The notes: a model not told the origin generated them from the sequence alone. Counted from the stretch's first letter, positions 16,110 through 24,626 are shown. The stretch is DNA of 64,000 nt from Candidatus Limnocylindrales bacterium (GCA_035559535.1 DATMBG010000012.1:124001-188000); one strand, 5' to 3'. Program-made: numbers and translations.

Positions 16110-18394
16110 ATCTTAAATCCCTGCGATCCCTGGTTCAGACTTGTAAAGGGTACCTGGAAGAAGATTTGAGCCGTCAGTTGGTAGGAACATGGAAAGATAG
16201 AGACCAGCAGATGCAGAGACGCAGGGACCCGGAGACATGGAACCATGCAAAGGGACTAATTCTTCCTTTGGCTCCGGAAGATTCCTGCCGGGCGGTCGAC
16301 CCGGCTGTTAAGACCTATGTGAAGGAACTTGCCCTGAGTTTTTTCCTTCAGCAGGTTATCTCCCATGTTTGGGAACAGATTTCTCTATCTCCGGGTTCCT
16401 GTATTTCTACCGTTTTGCCTTCTTCAATTACTCCTTCTGAGTCTACCTTAAAAAAGGTTCAGACCTGTCTGAGAGAAGGAATCTCATCTGCCGATTGGCA
16501 TCTTCCGGATATATTGGGCTGGATTTATCAATTCTTCATGGAGGAGACTGAGGAACAGATCCAAAAAGGCCAGTTTTATACCTATCCCTGGATAGGGAGT
16601 TATCTGGTCGAAAAAACTTTGAAAACTTTTTGGGAAGAAATCAAAGCGGGGCAACGGGATTTGAAGCGGGTTAAGGAAATCAAACTTTTAGATCCTGCTT
16701 GTGGTTGTGGAAGTTTGTTAATTCAAGCTTTTGAGGTATTTTATCAAATGTATCAAGAGGAAGGGGAAATTTCTGAAGGGGAGATACCTCGATATATTTT
16801 AAAGTACAATCTCTATGGAATCGACATAGATCCACTGGCCTGTCAATTGGCAACCCTGAACCTTTACCTCAAAGCTAAAGAAAAAGATCCTGGGTTTTCC
16901 ATGGAGACCCTCCCTATCCTTTGTGCGGATACTTTACTGGGAGAAGAGAGTCGGAGGGGAAGAATCCCTGAAATCGCCTATCAGATTGGAAGTTATATCC
17001 ATCAACTTTGCCAGGACTTTTCCTTTTCTACCCTTTGTTTCTCCCCCCCTCCCCTGCTCGCGGGGGAGCCCTCCCGTGGACGGGGGGAAGGGGGGCTTCT
17101 ACCGCAGATCCGGGGCAACGGACTACAGACCACGGATAGTGACCCACATGCTTTTTTCCGGCAGCGTTATGAGTGTATTGTTGGAAATCCTCCCTATGTG
17201 GTTATCAATCAGCTCAAAACTCCACCGGAGGTGGTTGCCAGATATAAACGGTATCGGTCTGCAACTTTCAAGATCAACACCTTTGCCCTCTTCCTCGAAC
17301 GGGGAATCGAACTTTTAGCTCCCAAGGGGCTCCTCAGCTATGTGGTCCCAAATACCCTATTCACCCAGGTTTACTTTGAAGCGTTGAGAAAATATCTTCT
17401 GGAGAAGACCCGAATTCTAGAAATCATGGATACCAAAGGTCTTTTTCAAAATGCCTTTGTAGAGAATTGTATTATTTCCCTGGAGCGAGAATCTCAAGAA
17501 GAACAGAGGAAAAATCAGGAAGTCCAGATCAAAGTCCCTCCTGCTGAGAATTTACGAATCCTCCAAGGTCCTGGAAACCCTGTTTTTTCCTGTTACCAGA
17601 CCCACACGATTCGGCAGAGTCAATTCTATAGGACTCCCGGTGCCCTGTTCAACATCTATCTTAAAGGTGCGGAGATTCAACTCATGGATAAAATCGAAGC
17701 CGGATGCTGGGCTCTGGGAGAAATCTGCGAAAGCCATGATGGGATCAATCCGGGAAATGTAAAACGAAAGTTGATTTCTACCCGGAAACTAACCGAACAT
17801 CATAAAAAGGTTTTAAATGGAAAGGATATCTGGCGATATGGGCTTCGGTGGAGCGGCCTGTACATTTGGTATGATCGGCGTATTCTGGAACCTGGAGATA
17901 ATATGCGATGGGGATCTGAGAGGGCTTTAAAGTCTGCAAAAATTCTTACCCGGCAAACAGCCGATCGAATCATCGGAACTTTCGATGAAGGGATCTATTA
18001 TGTTACAAATACCATTCACACCACCATTCTTCGAGAAGGGGTTCAGGGAGTTGATCTGAAATACATCCTGGCCCTGTTGAACTCCAAACTTCTTTCTTTC
18101 TACTATCGAAAATTGATTCCAGAAACCGGCCAGCTTTTTTCCCAGGTTAAGCTGGTTCATCTCAGAAAGTTACCTATCAAAAAGGTAGAACTCCAGGTTC
18201 AGAAGGAATTCGTAACGCTGGTAGACGCCCTTATGTCTGCCCATCAGGTTCCGATTAATCAGAGGAGTAGAGAAGAAATCCACCAGATTGACCTGTTGTT
18301 GGATCGGAAAGTTTATGAACTTTATGAATTAGAAGAAAGTGAAATTCAGCGCATAGAAGCAGCAGGGAAGATATCCCATAGCGAAGGGCAATAA
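16106..18394 (+). CDS. Eco57I/TaqI-type DNA adenine methyltransferase with specificity domain, no visible nuclease
   Basis: 762 aa. In order: a helical N-terminal domain (1-150), motif X GQFYTYPWIGSYLVEKTL (about 155), SAM motif I LLDPACGCGS (about 193), GIDIDPLACQLA, motif IV VGNPPYVV (about 360), KGLLSYVVPNTLF, and a TaqI-like specificity domain (about 545-690; NGKDIWRYG, TNTIHTTIL, LNSKLLSFYYRK). It should methylate adenine N6. No PD-(D/E)xK nuclease is evident in the N-terminal part, so it may be an orphan or need a partner. In-frame repeats occur at codons 32-45 and 312-350. The usual family ending (ELEESEIQRIE) is followed by 11 residues encoded by a decayed antisense EamA gene. The gene overlaps the upstream Hfq-like gene by 4 bases. 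Confidence 0.88.
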   Translation: MNLKSLRSLVQTCKGYLEEDLSRQLVGTWKDRDQQMQRRRDPETWNHAKGLILPLAPEDSCRAVDPAVKTYVKELALSFFLQQVISHVWEQISLSPGSCISTVLPSSITPSESTLKKVQTCLREGISSADWHLPDILGWIYQFFMEETEEQIQKGQFYTYPWIGSYLVEKTLKTFWEEIKAGQRDLKRVKEIKLLDPACGCGSLLIQAFEVFYQMYQEEGEISEGEIPRYILKYNLYGIDIDPLACQLATLNLYLKAKEKDPGFSMETLPILCADTLLGEESRRGRIPEIAYQIGSYIHQLCQDFSFSTLCFSPPPLLAGEPSRGRGEGGLLPQIRGNGLQTTDSDPHAFFRQRYECIVGNPPYVVINQLKTPPEVVARYKRYRSATFKINTFALFLERGIELLAPKGLLSYVVPNTLFTQVYFEALRKYLLEKTRILEIMDTKGLFQNAFVENCIISLERESQEEQRKNQEVQIKVPPAENLRILQGPGNPVFSCYQTHTIRQSQFYRTPGALFNIYLKGAEIQLMDKIEAGCWALGEICESHDGINPGNVKRKLISTRKLTEHHKKVLNGKDIWRYGLRWSGLYIWYDRRILEPGDNMRWGSERALKSAKILTRQTADRIIGTFDEGIYYVTNTIHTTILREGVQGVDLKYILALLNSKLLSFYYRKLIPETGQLFSQVKLVHLRKLPIKKVELQVQKEFVTLVDALMSAHQVPINQRSREEIHQIDLLLDRKVYELYELEESEIQRIEAAGKISHSEGQ
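16206..16243 (+). repeat. Heptamer-type repeat inside the methyltransferase gene
   Basis: The purine-rich units GCAGAGA, CGCAGGG, ACCCGGA and GACATGG follow each other in phase, encoding QQMQRRRDPETW. The same units form intergenic hairpins, for example at 30021-30106, and appear inside the histidine kinase gene (about 42155-42180). It is read through in frame. Confidence 0.5.
17041..17140 (+). repeat. In-frame palindromic repeat inside the methyltransferase gene
   Basis: A C/G palindrome (CTCGCGGGGGAG and CTCCCGTGGACGGGGGGAAG) followed by a piece related to the end of the NAT gene near 5978-5997 (ACGGACTAC..ACGGATA). It encodes SPPPLLAGEPSRGRGEGG and a linker, in a loop just before motif IV. 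The GTGGAC core matches intergenic palindromes near 3075 and 24430 and the insert at 42199-42222. The reading frame stays open. Confidence 0.7.
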
Positions 18395-18518
18395 AGCTAA
18401 AAGGGAAGAATTCAGCTATGGCCGATTTAGCAATACTGTTGTTAATCCCCCACACGAAAGCCACGAAGATCAGGAATATATCTGCCAGTAAGTGTTTTTT
18501 TCCCATACGACTGCCCAT
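18359..18518 (-). pseudogene. Remnant of an EamA/DMT-family transporter (N-terminal part only)
   Basis: A minus-strand frame opening with MGKKHLLADIFLIFVAFVWG (ATG at 18506) continues NNSIAKSAIAEF, then FSFIALRYGISSLLLLC: the first membrane helix and the start of the second, with the loop and Arg typical of EamA/DMT exporters. Homology stops at about 18359, where the methyltransferase gene lies on the other strand; the remaining eight or so helices are missing. The methyltransferase stop codon lies within this remnant. It is probably not functional. Confidence 0.65.
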
Positions 18519-18818
18519 CCTTTATATAATAAGCCGCCCTTTGGCTTAAGGATGAAAATTTTATTAAAATTTCCTTGCCAGAAACTGGGATTTTTTAATA
18601 AAATCGAAGAATCTAAAGCATATCCATTCGTCATGAAAAGGAGGTATCCTTGCATAGGAACGAAATATGAAGTTCGTATAACTTATCTAATTTAATAGAG
18701 GAATATCATTACGAGGAGCGGAAGTGACAAAGTTATCTGTTTGAGAGAAATAAAATCCGGCAGATGAGGTTGTTTCTTTCGTCCCCTGTAATGTCCGGGA
18801 TAAGAAGATTCCATTACC
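18519..18818. other. Intergenic region upstream of the Tat solute-binding protein
   Basis: 300 bp. It contains a palindrome-like GAACGAAATATGAAGTTCG (about 18659-18677) and a ribosome-like AAGGAGGT at 18638-18645 with no usable ORF after it. The promoter of the 18819 gene should lie here; no confident -35/-10 pair was found. Confidence 0.4.
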
Positions 18819-20162
18819 ATGAAGGTGTTACAGAATGATCATCTAAATCAGGAAAAAGTCCCTCCGGCCTCTGAGGTCAGCCGAAGAGACTTTATTAAAA
18901 TAACCGGTACGGCAGCTCTCAGTGTGACGCTGGCCGAGATTCTTTCCTCTAAGAAAGCTCCGGCTGCCCTCAAGGGAGGGAAACTTTATATCTTAAAAAC
19001 TCCTAGTTTTGCTGTGGGAACCGATGAAGAATTGAAAAAACAGGCTGAGGAATGGGGAAAGCAGAACAGATATGAGATTACCATTGAAATGATTAATGGA
19101 AATGATCTCCAGGCCAAAACGGCGGCTTCTATCCAGAATAATACAGGCCCGGATATAATTGAAGTACTCCATAACTGGCCTCATCTCTATGCCAGTGGTT
19201 GCGTGGATGTCGATGACATTTGTGAAGAGCTGGGTCAGAAATTTGGGGGATTTTACGATCAAATTGTAGGTCACTGTAAGGTAGAAGGGCGATGGAAAGC
19301 AATTCCCAACGTTTTTATTAACAATGCCCAAACTTATCGGGTGGATTGGTTTGAAGAAATAGGTGTTAAAGAATTTCCAGATACCTGGGAAGAATATCAT
19401 AAAGTTGGAAAAATCTTAAAAGCAAAGGGTCGGCCCTTCGGACAAACCTTTGGTCATACTTATGTAGATGGCTACTCCATTCACTATCCCTATTTGTGGA
19501 GTTTTGGTGCTAAAGAGGTAGAAGCTGATGGGAAAACCGTAGCTCTGGATAGTCCTGAGACGCTTCAAGCCGTAGAAATGGTCATTCAATTATGGAAAGA
19601 TTGTTATGATGAAACCGGCTTGTCTTGGGATGATACCAGTAACAATCGGGCTTTTCTGGCCGAGCAAATTTCCTGTACGCTCAATGCCGCCAGTATTTAT
19701 GTAGCGGCTAAAAAAGATAATCCGGAATTAGCTTCCAAAATTCGCCATGCAGCAAATCCCCGGGGTCCTGCCGGCAGGTTCCACTTCCACAATACCTTTG
19801 AATACGCCATCATGAAGTATTCCAAACAGGTCGATGCAGCTTTGGACTTGATTCGCTGGTTCATGGAACGAGAGAACTTTTATAAATGGTTATCCATCGG
19901 TGGGGGTTTCTATACCGCAGCAACCCGGGCGTATGAAAATGACCCCATGTGGGAACGGGATCCGATAGTCCTTCCTTATAGAGATTTAGCCCAGTATGGT
20001 CGATCTCCCGGGTATGCCGGTCCTCCCAGCCGGAAGGCTTCTGAAGTCCTCTCCAAATACATTATTACCGATATGTTTGCCTTTGCTATCCAGGGTTTAA
20101 AGTCTCCCCAGGATTCCATCAAGTGGGCCACGGAAGAATTACGGCGGATTTATGAAACTTAG
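18819..20162 (+). CDS. Tat-exported ABC-type solute-binding protein (sugar-binding family 1 type)
   Basis: 447 aa. The N-terminus has a twin-arginine signal (SRRDFIKITGTAALSVTLAEI). The mature protein follows family 1 binding proteins: LKKQAEEWGKQN, NTGPDIIEVLHNWPHLYASG, WKAIPNVFINNAQTYRVDWFEE, IGVKEFPDTWEEYHKVGKIL and the hinge region AFLAEQISCTLNAASIY. It should bind a sugar or similar polar solute in the periplasm. No permease or ATPase is adjacent, so it must use components encoded elsewhere or be a sensor subunit. The ATG at 18819 is the natural start. Confidence 0.88.
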   Translation: MKVLQNDHLNQEKVPPASEVSRRDFIKITGTAALSVTLAEILSSKKAPAALKGGKLYILKTPSFAVGTDEELKKQAEEWGKQNRYEITIEMINGNDLQAKTAASIQNNTGPDIIEVLHNWPHLYASGCVDVDDICEELGQKFGGFYDQIVGHCKVEGRWKAIPNVFINNAQTYRVDWFEEIGVKEFPDTWEEYHKVGKILKAKGRPFGQTFGHTYVDGYSIHYPYLWSFGAKEVEADGKTVALDSPETLQAVEMVIQLWKDCYDETGLSWDDTSNNRAFLAEQISCTLNAASIYVAAKKDNPELASKIRHAANPRGPAGRFHFHNTFEYAIMKYSKQVDAALDLIRWFMERENFYKWLSIGGGFYTAATRAYENDPMWERDPIVLPYRDLAQYGRSPGYAGPPSRKASEVLSKYIITDMFAFAIQGLKSPQDSIKWATEELRRIYET

Positions 20163-20266
20163 CTTTATCCGTTGTCCATCGTCCATTGTTGTTGGTAAGA
20201 AACTTTATGACCGTCTTGGGGGAGACTTTAAAATACTCTGTGACCAACAAAGGACAAGGGATAAAG
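20163..20266. repeat. Intergenic heptamer-type inverted repeat
   Basis: CTTTATCCGTTGTCC...GTTGTTGGT (20163-20196) pairs with ACCAACAAAGGACAAGGGATAAAG (20243-20266). The left arm is built from repeats of GTCCATY. It follows the stop of the solute-binding gene directly and could act as a transcript end or stabiliser. Confidence 0.6.
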
Positions 20267-20282
20267 AATAAAGGACCATTTC

Positions 20283-21161
20283 GTGATAAGGTGGTTGTTT
20301 AGAGAGTTGGTTTTCTTTATCCTGGGTCTCATTAAGAATATAATCGTGACCCTGGTGCTTCTGGCAGTTCTTTTTGTGGGAATTAAGTACCTGGCAGGAT
20401 ATTTATTTCCTTCTAGCCTGGGGATCTTTTCCCGAGAAGTTCCTTCTTCGGTGAGTGGTCCACGATGGTGGGAGTTCTGGAAGAAAATTCCAGAATTGGG
20501 TCGATCCCCCGATAAGGAGGAGATGGATCCCCGGGCCGCCAGGGAAATAGCCAGAAATCTTCTGGAAAACGGTGAGTTTAAAAATCATTGGTCTAAGGGA
20601 TGGCGTAAGGAAACCCAATTTGATCCAGAAGCTGTCATTCAAGCCGGAGTTAAGGATGGGATTTTATCTGTTACTTTTCAGTGTAAATTTTGTGCGCTCT
20701 CTCAGTCTGTTTCTGTAAATACCCTGAGAAATCTTTATTTTGATGGTAGGGTCAAGTTAAAGGGTAAGCGTCCAGATGGATTAGGAAGTGTCTTCAGTAT
20801 GGCTGAGGTCGCTGTGGATATAGAGTTGTTCCATGGTAACACCCTGCTGGGCCGATTTTGGATTACGAACCGGCAACCTTCTGTCCTGGAGCAACTCCCT
20901 CTAAGAGGAATTCCTCGAACAGTCCAAAATCAAAAGCAGATACGGGTAATCTCCATCGAAGATCAGTGGCAACGGATTCATCTTAACCTTTACCAGGAAG
21001 CTTTAGATTATTTGGTTTTAGACCCTGATAAGGTAGATGGCGTGGTAGTGAGTTTGGTTACAAAAACCTCCGGTCAAGGAGCCAGTGCAGAGGCCTGGGT
21101 GGATTATCTGCGCCTTTATTATAAAGAGAATCCTCTTTCGGAGGATCGTAAGGATTCTTGA
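20283..21161 (+). CDS. Membrane-anchored hypothetical protein
   Basis: 292 aa. One N-terminal membrane helix (residues about 8-37: FFILGLIKNIIVTLVLLAVL then FVGIKYLAGYLF), then a Pro/Trp-rich linker and a mostly beta domain (about 95-280). The NGEFKNHWSKGWRKE stretch and the alternating strands (ILSVTFQCKFCALSQSV, AEVAVDIELFHGNTLLGRFWI, VDGVVVSLVTKTSG) resemble carbohydrate-binding jelly-roll modules, but I cannot name a family. The bulk should be periplasmic. Starts at a GTG (20283). Convergent with the DUF983 gene, with a 20-bp gap. Confidence 0.72.
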   Translation: MIRWLFRELVFFILGLIKNIIVTLVLLAVLFVGIKYLAGYLFPSSLGIFSREVPSSVSGPRWWEFWKKIPELGRSPDKEEMDPRAAREIARNLLENGEFKNHWSKGWRKETQFDPEAVIQAGVKDGILSVTFQCKFCALSQSVSVNTLRNLYFDGRVKLKGKRPDGLGSVFSMAEVAVDIELFHGNTLLGRFWITNRQPSVLEQLPLRGIPRTVQNQKQIRVISIEDQWQRIHLNLYQEALDYLVLDPDKVDGVVVSLVTKTSGQGASAEAWVDYLRLYYKENPLSEDRKDS

Positions 21162-21181
21162 GGATAGAGAAACAGGGGGTA

Positions 21182-21619
21182 TTAGAGATTCCATCGATCT
21201 CCAGAATTCGTAGAGGGGGGTAAAGTAGACTCCCCGGAAAAGACATCTATCAAATAATCCACAGATACCCAGATGGCTTTTGAATAAGGAAGAAACCAGA
21301 AACTAAAAAGTGCGGCCAGGGGAGCACAGATAGCGATGGAAAAAGTCGGCGACCAATCGGTAAACACCCAGACCGAAACAATAAGCAGAATGGCAAAGGC
21401 CTGGGTAATGGCTGCACTGACATACATACCGCCTATCATAGCTCCCCCTTCGCGGGAAAATTCCTGCTTGCAGATGGGGCAGACGATATTCATTTTAAAT
21501 AGAGAGTGAAATATCTGTCCCTGCCCACAACGAGGACAATACTTGCGAAGCCCCCTCCAGAGAACTGTTTTTATAAATTGAGTTTTATTCATACCTCTAA
21601 AAATTAAGGGTAAAGTCAT
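21182..21619 (-). CDS. DUF983 family zinc-ribbon membrane protein
   Basis: 145 aa from the ATG at 21619, with an equally plausible start nine codons on (MNKTQF). A two-knuckle zinc ribbon (CPRCGQGQIF ... CPICKQEF, residues about 29-52) is followed by two membrane helices (AAITQAFAILLIVSVWVFT; FSIAICAPLAALFSFWFLPY) and SKAIWVSVDYL. This is the DUF983 layout. The function is unknown; some members lie near cytochrome oxidase genes, but not here. Confidence 0.88.
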   Translation of the reverse strand: MTLPLIFRGMNKTQFIKTVLWRGLRKYCPRCGQGQIFHSLFKMNIVCPICKQEFSREGGAMIGGMYVSAAITQAFAILLIVSVWVFTDWSPTFSIAICAPLAALFSFWFLPYSKAIWVSVDYLIDVFSGESTLPPSTNSGDRWNL

Positions 21620-21788
21620 AAGCTTTACCCTTACTTTCCCTCTATTTAATAAAAATAGCTCCTGTTAATAAAAATAACTCCTGCCCAGGTCTTCACAAGG
21701 AGTTCTGTTTAGGATCTCTGAATTATTCAGATTGAGAGAGTAAAAGCCTCCTCTGAGAAAGGGCAAACCCGGATCTACCCTGTATTTT

Positions 21789-22736
21789 TTATCCTTTGGG
21801 AACCAGGGGCATAACTTCCCTGGCAAACCGCTCTACCCCTTCCAGGATGGCTTCCATACTCCCCAGCATAAAGTCCACAATCAGGTGACGAACTCCTAAG
21901 TTTCGATAGTGTACAATGTCCGCAACAATATCTTCAGGCTTACCCGTGAAAGGTTTCCTGGGAGAACCTGGATTATCGGTAAATTGGAGAGGCACCCGGA
22001 AAGAGATGGTGATCATATCCGGATTACGACCGGCTTCAAGGGCACAATCCCGAAGGTATTTGACACGGTTCGCGAAATCATCGGGGGATAAATCGGCCGG
22101 TGGTCTTAATCCGATGGGATGCCAGCCGTCGCCCAAAGTAGCCGCCCGACGGATGGCCGGTTTGGTATGACCACCGATCCAGATAGGAGGACAGGGTTTT
22201 TGAACGGGTTTAGGAGAGAATCCAATATTGGAGACCTGATAGTATTTACCCTTAAAACTGGGATTCTCTTTAGTCCAAAGCTCTCGAAAGAGTTGAATGT
22301 ACTCATCGGTTACCGCGCCCCTTTCCTGATAGGTATTAAGCCCTAAGGCCTTGAACTCTTCCTCCATCCAACCTATTCCCGCTCCAACAATAACCCTTCC
22401 ATTGGAAAGGTAATCCAGGGTAGCAATAATCTTGGCCGCAAAAACCGGATTTCGATAAGGAATGATAAGTACCGAACTTCCCAAACTTATCCGTTGGGTA
22501 CAGGCTGCCAGATAAGTCATCAAAGTCAGGGGTTCCACATAAGGCTCTGTAGGTTTGGCAGGAAATTCTCCCCCAACACTGTAAGGATATTTGGAGTAAA
22601 TCTCCGTAGGGACCACAATATGGTCTGAAATCCAGACAGAATCAAAATTCAACTCCTCTGCTTTTTGGGCCAATCGAACCATGTTGTCTCGTGTCGCTAA
22701 AGGACCTCGATTTACAATAGAAGTACCGAATTTCAT
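21789..22736 (-). CDS. LLM-class (F420-dependent type) oxidoreductase
   Basis: 315 aa, a luciferase-like TIM barrel. Family marks: MKFGTSIVNRGPLA, LNFDSVWISDHIVVP, RISLGSSVLIIPYRNPV, LSNGRVIVGAGIGWMEEEFKALG, GRPIW-type PPIWIGGHTKPAIRRAA, and GDGWHPIG. The set resembles Rv2161c/F420-dependent LLM enzymes rather than FMN-dependent luciferases, though cofactor choice is inferred. The next upstream gene is a PPOX-type putative F420 protein, about 100 bp away on the same strand, which supports F420 use. Confidence 0.88.
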   Translation of the reverse strand: MKFGTSIVNRGPLATRDNMVRLAQKAEELNFDSVWISDHIVVPTEIYSKYPYSVGGEFPAKPTEPYVEPLTLMTYLAACTQRISLGSSVLIIPYRNPVFAAKIIATLDYLSNGRVIVGAGIGWMEEEFKALGLNTYQERGAVTDEYIQLFRELWTKENPSFKGKYYQVSNIGFSPKPVQKPCPPIWIGGHTKPAIRRAATLGDGWHPIGLRPPADLSPDDFANRVKYLRDCALEAGRNPDMITISFRVPLQFTDNPGSPRKPFTGKPEDIVADIVHYRNLGVRHLIVDFMLGSMEAILEGVERFAREVMPLVPKG

Positions 22737-22755
22737 GAAACCTCCTTATAAATAA

Positions 22756-22818
22756 TGAACCCTGAACTATTCCTGATAGCCGATAAATCAAAAACCAAAT
22801 TCATGGCTCAGGGTTCAG
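22756..22818. repeat. Heptamer-type inverted repeat between the F420 genes
   Basis: TGAACCCTGAAC (22756-22767) pairs with the near complement in CTCAGGGTTCAGGA (22807-22820). It separates the two minus-strand F420-type genes and may attenuate the downstream LLM gene or mark a transcript end. Confidence 0.5.
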
Positions 22819-22834
22819 GATGAAAGGTTGTAAT

Positions 22835-23254
22835 TTATACGGCTCCCCAACTTTTTACACTGATCGGCGTAATCTTGATGACAGGCTTATCTTCCAGGGC
22901 CATAGTTTGGTATTGCGGGTATTTTTCCCGCAAAAGTTTAATGGCCCTTTGTTGTTCGGTTCCCATGGATAAAATCTGCGCATTTCCCTGAATCAATACA
23001 AATCCTAACCGACTCCAATCCTCATTATAGTCATCGATAACCAGAGCTACTTGAGGATTAATTTCAATGTTACGGACCCGTCTGAGCTTATAGGGAGCTA
23101 CTTTTTTGGGTTTTTCATCAATAACCGAATATAAAAATCCCCCTTCGTAAGCATAACAGATGGGAACCACATGGGGTTTGCCGGTTTGGTCTGCCGTTGC
23201 CATGTGGGCAATCCGATGGGAACGAATAAAATTTTCTTCCCTTTCCGTTAGCAT
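22835..23254 (-). CDS. PPOX-class probable F420-dependent protein
   Basis: 139 aa, a split-beta-barrel flavin/F420-binding fold. It opens LTEREENFIRSHRIAHMATA, then GKPHVVPICYAYEGG, LYSVIDEKPKK, LRRVRNIEINPQVALVIDDY, and LGFVLIQGNAQIL, all in the order of the Rv1155-like (TIGR03668-type) PPOX subgroup. These reduce small substrates with F420H2 or bind F420. It is adjacent to an LLM-class oxidoreductase on the same strand. No F420 biosynthesis genes are in view, so cofactor supply is assumed from elsewhere. Confidence 0.88.
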   Translation of the reverse strand: MLTEREENFIRSHRIAHMATADQTGKPHVVPICYAYEGGFLYSVIDEKPKKVAPYKLRRVRNIEINPQVALVIDDYNEDWSRLGFVLIQGNAQILSMGTEQQRAIKLLREKYPQYQTMALEDKPVIKITPISVKSWGAV

Positions 23255-23477
23255 AGGAGATAATTTTTCAATACCGTTCCAATTTAATAAATCACCTTCA
23301 TGAATCGGTTATCGGTATAACAGGCAGGACGAATCCGCTATTCGTCCCGGACAAGATGGTATTTCCCTCTATGGTCCTAAGTCAACCCCGTTAAGGTGAC
23401 CTCTGGAATAGACTGAAACGGGAACGAAAATTTATAAAGTGCCGCCAAGAGTTTAATGCCTTACTTTAAACTAAAAG

Positions 23478-24236
23478 TCAATAGTTAAAACAGGTCAGTA
23501 AATTTTGATGGAAAAGACGCACCTGTTGATTAATCCATTCGGCAACTTCCTCTTCAGGATACTGAGAAGTATCGATTTCGATTACCTTGAAGGGCGCCAT
23601 TTTTTGGGCAACCATCAGGGTTTCCCGGAATCTCTCACTCAAATGGTTTAGGATGGTTTCTTGTTCATGGAGGTGCAACCAGTATTCTCGGGACTGTGAC
23701 TCATAACCAGGTTCCCTGGCAATACGCTTGTAGATGCGTTCCATGGCTATCTGAGCGGGAGTATTTAAAAAAATATACAGATCCCGAAAGGGAAGTCGGG
23801 AAAGGGATCGTGCGATCCGGAGTTTCTGTTTGAGGCTTAAGCGGTTACCTAACCGGGGGTAATAAAGGTGGCTATAAATAGCCGGGTCGATAATCATGCA
23901 TCGAGTATTTATAACCAGGTCCGGCTGATACTTACGGATCATATAGGGTTCTAACCATCCCTGATAAAGTACGAAGAGGATACGACTCATGCCGATCCAG
24001 GATCTTTTTTTGGTGGCATCCACAGATTTAAAGAAGGACTCGAAGAACCGGGAAATCCTGGGCAAGCAATAGGTAATCTGACCACCCTGGAGGGCAAAAG
24101 GATCCCGACCCGGTTTACAGATGGAAAAGTCGGAGCCCAACTGGAGAATGGCTCGAAGGGTCGTAGAACTTTTCCCGGAACCGTCAATACCGATTACGGA
24201 AACCCGCAAGGGTTTTTTCTGAAGGGAAGTGACCAT
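23478..24236 (-). CDS. Thymidylate-kinase-like P-loop kinase
   Basis: 252 aa. Walker A VIGIDGSGKSSTT (about 14-26) and LFVLYQGWLEPYMIRKYQPDLVINTRCMIIDP carries the DR-like motif of dTMP-kinase-type enzymes with a base-binding arginine. A LID region follows in IAMERIYKRIAREPGYESQSREYW. True Tmk is about 210 aa with DRY and LID motifs; this protein is longer and divergent, so it may be a related nucleoside or polyphosphate-acceptor kinase. Alone on the minus strand. Not assumed to be tmk. Confidence 0.75.
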   Translation of the reverse strand: MVTSLQKKPLRVSVIGIDGSGKSSTTLRAILQLGSDFSICKPGRDPFALQGGQITYCLPRISRFFESFFKSVDATKKRSWIGMSRILFVLYQGWLEPYMIRKYQPDLVINTRCMIIDPAIYSHLYYPRLGNRLSLKQKLRIARSLSRLPFRDLYIFLNTPAQIAMERIYKRIAREPGYESQSREYWLHLHEQETILNHLSERFRETLMVAQKMAPFKVIEIDTSQYPEEEVAEWINQQVRLFHQNLLTCFNY

Positions 24237-24626
24237 AGCTATTTTTTAAGTATAATCTTAGTTCCTATGACTCTGTCAAGGGAAAGGTATAGGTTGAAAG
24301 GTGTATCAAGATATTACTTAAGCATAACATTTCGGTCCATAGCTTCATTAAAAGCCTCTTCAAAGGGGGAATGAGGGCCTAGGCGCCAGGTTAAGGCGCC
24401 CTCCACTCTGCCTCCCTGTGGTCCCCCCGTCCACGGGAGGAGTAGGGGGGGAGGCAGGGGATGGAACTTCGCTTCAAAGTTCCTTCCCCTGCAAAGCGGG
24501 GGAAGGGGGCCCTCCCCATGGACCTCACTCCTTATCCTGGTGCGTATGGGAATGAGGGATGTTAGGAGTGATAAAGTGCTTACAACGGTGTTGAGGCTGG
24601 AACCTGAAAACGAGGTATGGACGAAA
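24237..24626. other. Intergenic region with an inserted family C element
   Basis: 390 bp between divergent genes. The family C element at 24378-24547 fills most of it. The remaining flank 24237-24366 is AT-rich; on its minus strand an apparent peptide SPFEEAFNEAMDRNVMLK can be read, but its frame runs into the element and I do not call it a gene. An ACGAGGTATGGACGAAAATG motif sits at 24610-24629, overlapping the proposed start. Confidence 0.55.
24378..24547. mobile_element. MITE-like element, family C, with target duplication
   Basis: 170 bp. The ends CCTAGGCGCCAGGTTAAGG (24378-24396) and CCTTATCCTGGTGCGTAT (24530-24547) are imperfect inverted repeats and match the inner ends of the 15413-15573 element. 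An exact 11-bp direct repeat GGGAATGAGGG flanks it (24367-24377, 24548-24558). Inside are a GTCCACGG palindrome (24421-24440) and GGAACTT...AAAGTTCC (24463-24483). No ORF. It sits immediately upstream of the methyltransferase gene and may have changed its promoter. Confidence 0.75.

Noticed and set aside
18640-18680. Resemblance of GAACGAAATATGAAGTTCGTATA to loxP/FRT-like sites
   Set aside because: Only short matches, no recombinase gene and no paired sites in the window.
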